The notes below the pieces were generated by a model. That model worked only from the letters and a program-made list of their open reading frames with translations. It was not told the origin of the DNA and did no database searches. From Alistipes sp. (lineage in GTDB: Bacteria; Bacteroidota; Bacteroidia; Bacteroidales; Rikenellaceae), in contig JAGAMA010000013.1 in assembly GCA_017624955.1 (NCBI GenBank), positions 1-58,342 of the forward strand: 58,342 nucleotides of DNA, read 5' to 3'. Positions 51,830 through 58,342 of the stretch are shown here, piece by piece; within the stretch, counting starts at the first letter, position 1, and every line of letters begins with the position of its first letter. The position numbers and the translations under genes are program-made.

Positions 51830-53377
51830 ATGCATTGGATAGATATCACGCTGGTCATTGCCAGCATTGTATTTGTGATGCTCTTCGGTCTGAAGTTCGC
51901 CCACAAGCAGAACTCGACCGATAGCTACTTCGCCGCAGGCGGCTCGGTGCCGGCCTGGGCAATCGGTATGTCGATCTTCGCCACGCTCATCTCGTCCGTC
52001 ACATTCCTCGCCTATCCGGGTGCCGCCTACGGTGGCAGTTGGATCCTCCTGGTGCAGGGTCTAATGGTGCCGATTGTCCTGGTGGGTATGATCTGGTTTA
52101 TCGTACCCCTCTTCCGCAAGGCCATCAAACTCTCGACCTACGAGTATTTTGAGCGTCGTTTCGGCTTCGGTGCCCGTCTCTACGGCTCGATCGCCTTCCT
52201 GTTGACCCACTTCTCGAAGCTCGGTACGGTCTTCTTCCTCGTATCGCTCGCCATTTCGCAGTTCATGGGCTGGGATATCTACATGGTCATCGTCGTCATC
52301 GGTATTGCCGTGACCTTCATCACCCTGATCGGTGGTATGGAGGCCGTGATTTGGATGGATGTGATCCAGGGCTTTATCCTCATCGTGGGTGGTATCATCT
52401 GCGCGGCCCTGCTGCTCTTCACGCCCGAAGGCGGTCCGTCGGCCGTATGGGAGATTGCCATGCGCGACAACATGATCAACGTGGGCGAGTTCCACTGGAG
52501 TTTCGTGGAGCTGACCTTCTGGGTAATGGCCATCAACGGTGTCTTCTACGCCATTCAGAAGTATGGTACGGACCAGACGATCGTACAGCGCTACCTCACG
52601 GCCAAGGATGACCGCTCGGCCAAGCGTGCCGCCTACATCGGTGTAATGACCAGCGTGCCTGTTTGGACGCTCTTCATGTTTATCGGAACGTGCCTCTACG
52701 CCTACTACCAGATTGAGGGTGCCGAGGCGGTTGCCGGCATGAAGGCCGACGAGGTATTCCCCTACTTCATCGCCACGGAGTTGCCGATCGGTGTGAAGGG
52801 TCTGATCATCTCGGCCCTGGTGGCAGGTGCCATCTCGTCGCTCGACTCGGATTTGAACTGCTTTGCCGCAATCGGTGTACAGGACTACTACGTCCGCTTC
52901 CGTCCCGAGAGCACGGATCGTCAGCGCCTGGTATTGGGTCGTTGGATCGTCGGTCTGGCCGGTGTGGCTTCGATCGGTATCGCCTCGATCTACGCCTTCT
53001 GGGGTGGCGAGGGTATCCTCGGCGTGCTGTTTGGTCTCTACGCTATCTTCTCGTCGGGTATCGTCGGTCTGTTCCTGCTGGGTCTTTTGGTCAAGCGTGC
53101 CAACAAGCAGGGTCTGTGGGTCGGTCTTGTGGCCTGCATCCTCTTCACGGCTTATGCCGTACTCACCTCGTCGAAGTTCACGATCGACGGCGAGAAGCAG
53201 ATCCTTGTGGACCTCGGTGCCTGGAACTTCACGCACCACAAGTATATGTTGGGTGTCTACAGCCACCTGATCGTATTCTTTGTCGGTTGGGCCGCCTCGT
53301 ACCTCTTCCCCGCACCGAAGGTGGACGACAGCCTGACGATTTATGGTTATTTGAAGGAGCGCAAGGCCGCAAAATAA
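51830..53377 (+). CDS. sodium/solute symporter (SSS family)
   Basis: A 515-residue inner-membrane protein with about 13 hydrophobic segments of the LeuT-like SSS fold. N-terminal features are FAHKQNSTDSYFAAGG and ISSVTFLAYPGAAYGGSW, and SALVAGAISSLDSDLNCFAA in TM8/9 includes the conserved sodium-site serines. SSS members carry sugars, sialic acids and organic acids. Here it would import the sugar released by the secreted hydrolases, before the cytoplasmic aldolase. Confidence 0.9.
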   Translation: MHWIDITLVIASIVFVMLFGLKFAHKQNSTDSYFAAGGSVPAWAIGMSIFATLISSVTFLAYPGAAYGGSWILLVQGLMVPIVLVGMIWFIVPLFRKAIKLSTYEYFERRFGFGARLYGSIAFLLTHFSKLGTVFFLVSLAISQFMGWDIYMVIVVIGIAVTFITLIGGMEAVIWMDVIQGFILIVGGIICAALLLFTPEGGPSAVWEIAMRDNMINVGEFHWSFVELTFWVMAINGVFYAIQKYGTDQTIVQRYLTAKDDRSAKRAAYIGVMTSVPVWTLFMFIGTCLYAYYQIEGAEAVAGMKADEVFPYFIATELPIGVKGLIISALVAGAISSLDSDLNCFAAIGVQDYYVRFRPESTDRQRLVLGRWIVGLAGVASIGIASIYAFWGGEGILGVLFGLYAIFSSGIVGLFLLGLLVKRANKQGLWVGLVACILFTAYAVLTSSKFTIDGEKQILVDLGAWNFTHHKYMLGVYSHLIVFFVGWAASYLFPAPKVDDSLTIYGYLKERKAAK

Positions 53378-53385
53378 GAGAACCC

Positions 53386-54534
53386 ATGAAATTGATTACC
53401 TTACAACAACCCTCGCGCATCGTTCTGGGCGAGGGTGCTGCCGAGCGCTTTGCCGAAGAGTTCGCGGCGCACGGCTTTCAACGACTTTTCCTGCTCACCG
53501 CACCGCCGATTCGTCCGCTGATCGAGGGGATCCTCCAAAAGATCGAGGCGACGGGAGCTACGATTCAGATCTACGACCGCATCACGGCCGAGCCGGCCTT
53601 GGATGAGGTGGTAGGCATCATCGACGAGGCGCGCTCGTTCGGTGCCGACAGCGTGGCCGGTATCGGCGGCGGTTCGGTGCTCGACACGGCCAAGATTGTG
53701 GCCGCCTTCCTCAAGAGCAAGCAACAGGTGGCCGACTGCTTCGGCACGGGACTCATCAAGGAGCGCGGTGTATGGTGCGCCTGCCTCCCGACCACTTCGG
53801 GCACGGGTAGCGAGGTGTCGCCCAACGCCATTCTGTTGGATCGCGCCGAGAAGCTCAAGAAGGGCATCGTAAGCCCTTACCTCTTGGCCGATGCCGCCTA
53901 TATCGATCCCCTGCTGACGCTCACCGTACCGGCCAAGATCACGGCCGAGACGGGTATGGATGCCCTCTCGCACTGCATCGAGAGCTTCACGAATCGTCAC
54001 GCGCATCCCGTGGTAGATGCTTACGCCCTGCAGGGCATTGAGCTTATCGCCAAGAACCTGGAGCGCGCCGTGAAGAACGGGCAGGATCGCGAGGCGCGTG
54101 CCGCCCTTTCGCTCGGCAGCTACTACGGCGGTTTGTGCCTGGCTCCCGTGAATACGGCAGCCGTACACGCCCTCTCCTATCCGCTTGGTGGCGAGTACCA
54201 CATCTCGCACGGCTTGGCAAACGCCATCCTGCTGCCGCCCGTCATGCGCTTTAACCTCGAATCGAACCTCGAGAAGCACGCCGCCATTGCTCGCGCGATG
54301 GGTGTCGATTGCGAGGGCCTTACGACCGAGGAGGCCGCCAAGAAGGGAGTCGAGTTCGTAGCCGAGCTGGCTACGCGCTGCGGCATTCCCGCAACGCTCA
54401 CCGAGCTGGGTATCCCGCAGGACAAGGTGGAGGAGCTGGCCGATGCTGCGATGAAGGTGACGCGTCTGCTGGTGAACAACCCCCGCGAGGTGACGCGCGA
54501 AGATGCGATTGCAATCTATAACGAATTATACTAA
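53386..54534 (+). CDS. iron-dependent alcohol dehydrogenase
   Basis: A 382-residue group III dehydrogenase. The start is the ATG at 53386, 8 bp after the symporter; the frame is open far upstream but overlaps the symporter gene. The nucleotide loop is GIGGGSVLDTAK (92-103) and the metal ligands are D192, H196 (MDALSHCIES), H261 (VHALSYPLGG) and H275 (ISHGLANAI). Relatives reduce lactaldehyde, succinate semialdehyde and similar short aldehydes. In the proposed pathway it would reduce a four-carbon aldehyde acid to D-threonate. Confidence 0.9.
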   Translation: MKLITLQQPSRIVLGEGAAERFAEEFAAHGFQRLFLLTAPPIRPLIEGILQKIEATGATIQIYDRITAEPALDEVVGIIDEARSFGADSVAGIGGGSVLDTAKIVAAFLKSKQQVADCFGTGLIKERGVWCACLPTTSGTGSEVSPNAILLDRAEKLKKGIVSPYLLADAAYIDPLLTLTVPAKITAETGMDALSHCIESFTNRHAHPVVDAYALQGIELIAKNLERAVKNGQDREARAALSLGSYYGGLCLAPVNTAAVHALSYPLGGEYHISHGLANAILLPPVMRFNLESNLEKHAAIARAMGVDCEGLTTEEAAKKGVEFVAELATRCGIPATLTELGIPQDKVEELADAAMKVTRLLVNNPREVTREDAIAIYNELY

Positions 54535-54540
54535 AAAGCT

Positions 54541-55575
54541 ATGAATAACTTACCGATTTTAGCCATTACGATGGGTGATCCCGCGGGTGTAGGCCCCGAG
54601 ATTATCGCCATGTCGCTCGCCCAGGAGTATCCCTATACGGTTTGCCGCCCCGTGGTCATTGGCGATGCCAAGATGATGGAGTTAGGTGTAAAGTCCGCCA
54701 AGGTGGAGCTGCAGGTTCGTCCGATCGAGCAGGTGGCCGATGCAAAGTATGAGCGTGGCGTAATCGATGTGCTGGACCTGAAGCTGATCGACCCCGCAAC
54801 CTTCGCCTATGGCGAGGTGCAGGCGCAGTGCGGTCATGCCGCCTTTGAGGCAGTACGCACGGCTATCGAGCTGGCCATGAAGGGCGAGGTGGATGGTACG
54901 GTGACCGCACCGCTCAACAAGGAGGCACTGCATGTGGCAGGGCACAACTTTGCCGGCCACACGGAGATCTACGCCCACTACACCGATACGAAGAAGTATG
55001 CCATGCTGCTGGCCGACGATAAGATGCGTGTAATCCATGTTTCGACCCATGTTTCGCTGCGCGAGGCGTGCGATCGAGCCAAGAAGGAGCGCGTAATCGC
55101 CGTGACGGAGCTTATCCGCGAGGCCTGCCTGAGCTTCGGCATCGAGAACCCGAAGATCGGCATCGCGGGTCTGAATCCCCATGCCGGCGAGGGTGGTCTG
55201 TTTGGCGACGAGGAGATCCGCGAGATCATCCCCGCCATCGAGGAGATGAAGGCCAAAGGGTGGAATGTGGATGGTCCCGTGCCGCCCGATTCGCTCTTCT
55301 CGCGTGCCCGCTCGGGCCAGTTCGACGGCTGCGTAGCGATGTACCACGACCAGGGCCACATCGCCTTTAAGGTGGGTGGCTTCGAGTGGGATCGTGAGAC
55401 GCAACGCATGGTGGCCGTGAAGGGTGTGAACATCACGCTCGGCCTGCCGATTATCCGCGTTTCGGTCGATCACGGTACGGCCTTCGATGTGGCAGGTAAG
55501 GGCATCGCCAACCCCGATGCACTCCTCATGTCGATCGAGTACGCCGCCCTGATGGCCAAGAACCGTAAAAAGTAG
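54541..55575 (+). CDS. PdxA2-like 4-phospho-acid-sugar dehydrogenase
   Basis: A 344-residue PdxA family NAD-dependent oxidative decarboxylase. Family segments are TMGDPAGVGPEI, the metal-binding histidine region AGHNFAGHTEIYAHYT, GLNPHAGEGGLFGDEE and MYHDQGHIAFKVGGF. PdxA proper makes vitamin B6, but the direct fusion in transcript with a DUF1537 kinase (0-bp gap) is the signature of PdxA2. PdxA2 converts 4-phospho-D-threonate or 4-phospho-D-erythronate to dihydroxyacetone phosphate and CO2. No other pyridoxal genes are nearby. Confidence 0.9.
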   Translation: MNNLPILAITMGDPAGVGPEIIAMSLAQEYPYTVCRPVVIGDAKMMELGVKSAKVELQVRPIEQVADAKYERGVIDVLDLKLIDPATFAYGEVQAQCGHAAFEAVRTAIELAMKGEVDGTVTAPLNKEALHVAGHNFAGHTEIYAHYTDTKKYAMLLADDKMRVIHVSTHVSLREACDRAKKERVIAVTELIREACLSFGIENPKIGIAGLNPHAGEGGLFGDEEIREIIPAIEEMKAKGWNVDGPVPPDSLFSRARSGQFDGCVAMYHDQGHIAFKVGGFEWDRETQRMVAVKGVNITLGLPIIRVSVDHGTAFDVAGKGIANPDALLMSIEYAALMAKNRKK

Positions 55576-56712
55576 ATGCTGACACTCGTTATTGCCGATG
55601 ACCTGACGGGGGCCGCCGAGATTGCCGGTGTGGCCCACCGTTTGGGTTGTCGTGTGCGCCTCACAACCGCACTCGAACAGCTCACACCGCAGGATGAGGT
55701 GGTGGTCATCGCCACCGATACCCGCTCGATGACGCGCGAGGAGGCCCTGCAGGCAACGCAAGAGGTAATCGCACAGATTGCCCGCCTCGGCCTGCGCCCC
55801 GATCGCCTCTTCAAGAAGACCGACTCGGTGCTGCGCGGCCATGTGCGGTGCGAACTGGAGGCGTTGCAGGCGCTGAGCTATCAGCGCGCGCTGCTCCTAC
55901 CGGCCAACCCCTCGAAGGGGCGACTGATCCGCCGCCGCATCTACTCGATCGGAGGCACTCCCCTCACGCGCACCCTTTTTCGACACGATCCCGAGTTCCC
56001 GGCAACCACCTCGGATGTGGTACGCCTGGTGGGGGGCCATGCACCTTATATTTCTACGCGCACGCGACGCAAGACCCTTGCGGAGGGCGTTACGCTCGGC
56101 GAGGTGGGTTCGATGGAGGATTTGCGTTACTATGTAGCGCGATTCGACAGCCCCGAGGTGGTGCTGGCCGGTAGTTCGGACCTCTTTCAATGCCTTGTGG
56201 AGCACCACGGCAGGCAGCCGGTCGAGCGCCCCGCCTTTGCAGGATTCGGCACTCGCCGTTCGCTCATCGTGCTGGGAAGCACGGCACGTCACAACCTCCT
56301 GGAAGAGCCCTTCTTTCAGCGCAACCGCGTAGCGATCGCGCCGATGCCCGATGAGGTCTTCGCAGGGGGAGCAACCGAGGGTTGGGTGCGTGAGGCACAA
56401 CGTCTCCTCACCGAACACGACTCGCTCCTGCTGCGCATTCCGCAACAGATTTCGCACGACGAGGGGCGCGCCCTGCGACTTCGCCACCAGATGGCCGAGA
56501 CGGTCCTGGCACTCCTCGCCGATGGTGAATTTGAGGAGGTAATCATCGAGGGAGGTGCTACGGCCTTCACGATTTTGAAGGGGCTTCGGTGGGGCGAATT
56601 GACCATTGCCGATGAGATTGCCCCGGGTGTTGTGCGCCTGCACCACGCCCAAAGCGATACACACCTTACATTCAAACCCGGCAGCTACCCCTGGGGAGCT
56701 TGCTTTCGGTAG
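55576..56712 (+). CDS. DUF1537 four-carbon acid sugar kinase
   Basis: A 378-residue member of the acid-sugar kinase family defined by the D-threonate, D-erythronate and 3-oxo-tetronate kinases. The N-terminal substrate domain has VIADDLTGAAEIAGVA and FKKTDSVLRGHVRCELEAL; the C-terminal nucleotide domain ends GGATAFTILKGL and GVVRLHH. Its ATG directly follows the PdxA2 stop codon, so translation is coupled. It would phosphorylate O-4 of the four-carbon acid used by PdxA2. Confidence 0.92.
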   Translation: MLTLVIADDLTGAAEIAGVAHRLGCRVRLTTALEQLTPQDEVVVIATDTRSMTREEALQATQEVIAQIARLGLRPDRLFKKTDSVLRGHVRCELEALQALSYQRALLLPANPSKGRLIRRRIYSIGGTPLTRTLFRHDPEFPATTSDVVRLVGGHAPYISTRTRRKTLAEGVTLGEVGSMEDLRYYVARFDSPEVVLAGSSDLFQCLVEHHGRQPVERPAFAGFGTRRSLIVLGSTARHNLLEEPFFQRNRVAIAPMPDEVFAGGATEGWVREAQRLLTEHDSLLLRIPQQISHDEGRALRLRHQMAETVLALLADGEFEEVIIEGGATAFTILKGLRWGELTIADEIAPGVVRLHHAQSDTHLTFKPGSYPWGACFR

Positions 56713-56745
56713 AGGAAAGAGGAGAGAGGAAAGAGAGAATTAGAG
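56711..56745. repeat. heptanucleotide array (AGAGGAA type)
   Basis: Five 7-bp units (AGAGGAA, AGAGGAG, AGAGGAA, AGAGAGA, ATTAGAG). The first unit overlaps the kinase stop codon. Confidence 0.65.
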
Positions 56746-56764
56746 AAAGAGTTTTTAAGATAAC

Positions 56765-56845
56765 GAGATTAAAGATTTTAAGGAGATTAAGGAGCTATTC
56801 TTTAATCTCCTTAATTTCGTTATTATCCTTAATATCTTTGCTCTT
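56765..56845. repeat. nine-nucleotide inverted array between convergent genes
   Basis: Nine units in 9-bp register: three GAGATTAAG-like units, a transition unit, then units of the opposite sense (TTTAATCTC, CTTAATTTC, GTTATTATC, CTTAATATC). The two halves can pair into a long hairpin, so the array may end both transcripts. It stops at the stop codon of the SLOG-type gene. Confidence 0.65.
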
Positions 56846-57341
56846 ATTCAAACAATCTGGGATCGGGAAGGATCGCGGACGAGAGGTTGTGGAGCGCAAG
56901 ACCACGCTTCATCGCTCGGAGGAAGGTGTACTGCGTACCGCCACGCGAACCGTCATACCAGGCCACCAGCGCCGAGGCGTGATCGACCAGAAAGTCGTTG
57001 CGCTGTTGGTAGCAACCGCGGTGGTAGCTCGAAGCAAGCAGAATCACCTCATCGGCCTCGGCCAAGATGCGCCGAAAGCGGGCTCGATTCTCCTCCGTGA
57101 AGGAGGAGGACTGCGTAGCAAAGGGAATCACGGCGACGAGTTGCACCTTCAGCCCCTCGCTCCGCAGCGCTACGACCGCCTCGGCAGCGGCCAGATCAAA
57201 ACCCTCGGCCATGCCGCTCAGGAAGGTGGTGTAACCCTCCTGCGCCAAGCGACGAATCTCGGCACAAAGAGCCTCGCGGGCCTCCCCCGTATAGGTGCGG
57301 TGGCCCGTAAAGGCAACGGTATGGTGACGGTCGATAGCCAT
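56844..57341 (-). CDS. SLOG-superfamily protein (DUF1273/YpsA-like)
   Basis: A 165-residue protein from the ATG at 57341; a TTG 21 bp further upstream also opens the frame. It begins HHTVAFTGHRTY and continues with FLSGMAEGFDLAAAEAVVALR, the glycine-rich nucleotide-binding pattern of the DUF1273/SLOG fold related to DprA and YpsA. Ligand and role are unknown; SLOG proteins often sense or process nucleotides. It is transcribed towards the operon above. Confidence 0.82.
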   Translation of the reverse strand: MAIDRHHTVAFTGHRTYTGEAREALCAEIRRLAQEGYTTFLSGMAEGFDLAAAEAVVALRSEGLKVQLVAVIPFATQSSSFTEENRARFRRILAEADEVILLASSYHRGCYQQRNDFLVDHASALVAWYDGSRGGTQYTFLRAMKRGLALHNLSSAILPDPRLFE

Positions 57342-57350
57342 ATTCTTCCG

Positions 57351-57358
57351 CAAAAATA
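57351..57358 (-). promoter_or_regulatory. -7 box (TATTTTTG) with very short leader
   Basis: Minus-strand TAnnTTTG match only 9 bp before the ATG of the SLOG-type gene. Confidence 0.55.
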
Positions 57359-57415
57359 GCAATTTTGGCGCGTAGTTTGCTCGTTGGAGGGCTACACACC
57401 TTAAAAAAAGTTGCT

Positions 57416-57643
57416 ATGAAACACACAGGTATTTGTATGATTTCCCTCTTGGGAGGAATGATCGTTGGTTCGGCGTTGGCGATGCTCCTGACACCGCAGT
57501 CGGGCCCCGAGTTGCGCACGAAGATCAAAGAGTGGGCCGAGGAGGAGGTCGAGAAGGCCAAGACGAAGGCCGAGAAGTTGCAGCAGCAGATCAAGAGCCA
57601 GATCGAGGAGGCTCGCTGCCACTGCGAATCGAAGGAGGCTTAA
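57416..57643 (+). CDS. small YtxH-like membrane protein
   Basis: A 75-residue protein from the ATG at 57416. One hydrophobic segment (MISLLGGMIVGSALAMLLTP, residues about 7-26) is followed by PQSGPELR and a charged helix rich in glutamate, lysine and glutamine, the layout of YtxH/gas-vesicle-like stress proteins. It is followed 12 bp later by a second small membrane protein, so the two probably form an operon. Confidence 0.8.
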   Translation: MKHTGICMISLLGGMIVGSALAMLLTPQSGPELRTKIKEWAEEEVEKAKTKAEKLQQQIKSQIEEARCHCESKEA

Positions 57644-57655
57644 CGGCGCGGCAAG

Positions 57656-57985
57656 ATGGAGCGGACAACGAAGGTGGGCGGGCGGCTCATCACGGCCCTC
57701 TTTATCTTTGCCATCAGCCTCTTCTGCACCGTGCTGACCGCGATCGGGGCGCTGGTGATCTGGCTGGCCGAGCGCATCGGATCGCTCGTTACGGCGGCAC
57801 TCGTTGTCGCGCTCTTCTTCGCGGTGCTCACCACGGTCAGCTACCTGCTCTCGATCCGCGAGATGATCGCACGCTTTCGCGATGAGCTGGAGACGGTCTA
57901 CGAAATGGCCAACCACTTCCGCAAGGGCTATAGATGGTTTAGGCGACAACTCGGCTGGCTGATCGGAACAAAAGAGGAGCGTTGA
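57656..57985 (+). CDS. small two-span membrane protein, holin superfamily III-like
   Basis: A 109-residue protein with two hydrophobic segments (about 12-36 and 43-66), a short amphipathic linker and a basic C-terminal tail (RKGYRWFRRQLGW). This resembles the phage-holin-3-6/YqjE proteins that often follow YtxH-type proteins; there is no sign of a phage, so a membrane-stress role is likelier. It ends at the terminator at 57999-58033. Confidence 0.78.
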   Translation: MERTTKVGGRLITALFIFAISLFCTVLTAIGALVIWLAERIGSLVTAALVVALFFAVLTTVSYLLSIREMIARFRDELETVYEMANHFRKGYRWFRRQLGWLIGTKEER

Positions 57986-57998
57986 GCGATAAAAGTGA

Positions 57999-58033
57999 AA
58001 GCGGGTGTCCGACGATAGTCGTGACACCCGCTT
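57999..58033 (+). terminator. strong hairpin terminator
   Basis: An 11-bp perfect stem (AAGCGGGTGTC and complement) extended by an inner CGAC-GATA-GTCG stem, followed by ATTTTGC. It terminates the YtxH/holin-like pair. Confidence 0.9.
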
Positions 58034-58080
58034 ATTTTGCGTTGGGCGAGCAGTTCTCGTCTTGTCCATGCGCAACCAAT

Positions 58081-58153
58081 CGGTTTTTTGCTTTTTAGAG
58101 GAGCAGATTTTGCCACAACGCAGTTGAGCAAGGAGGGAGCATACTCGACGTAT
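58081..58153 (-). repeat. 73-bp dispersed intergenic element, copy A
   Basis: Aligns without gaps to 2775-2847, with ends best conserved. On the minus strand this copy has an open frame containing TYVEYAPSLLN and AKSAPLK with no start or family resemblance; I treat it as an element, not a gene. Confidence 0.6.
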
Positions 58154-58287
58154 GTGACCGACTTGATCGACAAGGCGGGGTGAAAGCTGCCCTATAAAAA
58201 CAAAAAAAGGGGCTTATTGGTCAAAATTAGTAGATAAAATCGGGGCAATTGATTGATTTTTATATATTTGCACTATTTGCGTTAGAA
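58154..58287. other. intergenic leader before the last gene
   Basis: Together with 57986-58153 this makes a gap of about 300 bp without a gene. Apart from the terminator, the dispersed element and the promoter at 58263-58270 I see nothing in it. Confidence 0.5.
58263..58270 (+). promoter_or_regulatory. -7 box (TATATTTG) before the last gene
   Basis: Exact TAnnTTTG match 17 bp before the ATG at 58288. Confidence 0.6.
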
Positions 58288-58342
58288 ATGGATAAAAAGT
58301 TTGTCCAAAATGTGGGCAACGAACCCTCGTCAGAGATGGCTA
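58288..58342 (+). CDS. start of a protein-coding gene, cut by the window end
   Basis: ATG followed by an open frame of 18 codons (MDKKFVQNVGNEPSSEMA) to the window edge, preceded by a good -7 box. Too short to identify. Confidence 0.5.
   Translation, partial: MDKKFVQNVGNEPSSEMA

Noticed and set aside
52942-53385. N-terminal extension of the Fe-ADH frame
   Set aside because: It lies inside the symporter gene in another frame; the family N-terminus begins at 53386.
57401-58075. 224-codon minus-strand frame
   Set aside because: Runs across both small membrane protein genes and the terminator; no start signal or homology pattern.
57928-58173. 81-codon minus-strand frame containing element copy A
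   Set aside because: It overlaps the terminator and a real gene end; the related copy B has a stop codon, so it is treated as a repeat element rather than a gene.

Overview
The window is a chromosome segment of a member of the Bacteroidota, most likely an Alistipes-like Bacteroidales. The evidence is the G+C-rich coding sequence, promoters of the TTTG-N19-TAnnTTTG type in place of sigma-70 boxes, the absence of Shine-Dalgarno sites, and lineage-typical genes (DUF4270 lipoprotein, GldE-like CBS protein, stand-alone GT5 domain beside DUF4270, BACON-domain surface lipoprotein, EF-G2). I found no tRNA, rRNA, CRISPR array, insertion sequence or phage. Most of the window is core genome; the accessory part is the polysaccharide and acid-sugar region at about 42.4-56.7 kb.

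Layout. 0.3-8.0 kb, minus strand: the EF-G2 paralogue, then polyprenyl synthase, U32 protein, MFS exporter and Xaa-Pro aminopeptidase. 8.1-17.9 kb, plus strand: ROK kinase, uppP, truB, queA, GT5 domain, DUF4270 lipoprotein, topA and a secreted C1 peptidase. 18.0-28.1 kb, minus strand: comM, murG-murC-ftsQ-ftsA-ftsZ, then gldE and a phosphopantetheinyl transferase. 28.2-32.9 kb, minus strand: dnaB, and separately priA-comF. 33.0-37.9 kb, minus strand: cdd, rluA-type, dtd, surface nuclease, radical SAM protein and YitT. 38.1-42.4 kb, plus strand: uvrD/pcrA, nth and nrnA. 42.5-44.6 kb, minus strand: cyclophilin and a GH28-like protein. 44.7-56.7 kb, plus strand: an eight-gene catabolic operon. 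The end holds a SLOG-type protein, a YtxH and holin-like small membrane protein pair, and the start of one more gene.

The most interesting system is the operon at 44732-56712: GH95 glycosidase, secreted beta-helix protein resembling GH141, secreted beta-propeller protein, DapA-type aldolase, sodium/solute symporter, iron-dependent alcohol dehydrogenase, PdxA2-like dehydrogenase and DUF1537 kinase. The last two form the known module that turns D-threonate or D-erythronate into DHAP. Working backwards, a pyruvate aldolase followed by an aldehyde reductase would supply D-threonate from a seven-carbon 3-deoxy-2-keto diacid. Dha, a sugar of pectic rhamnogalacturonan II, has exactly that skeleton and stereochemistry. 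I propose a Dha release, uptake and catabolism operon; this is an inference.

A second layer lies between genes. Heptanucleotide tandem arrays, decanucleotide arrays and one nine-nucleotide array occur repeatedly, often joined to each other and abutting stop codons. A 73-bp dispersed element occurs near both ends of the window. Other oddities are a DnaB ending in an SSB-like DDDVPF tail, an FtsQ with a coiled-coil insertion of about 105 residues, and non-ATG starts for priA and ftsA.
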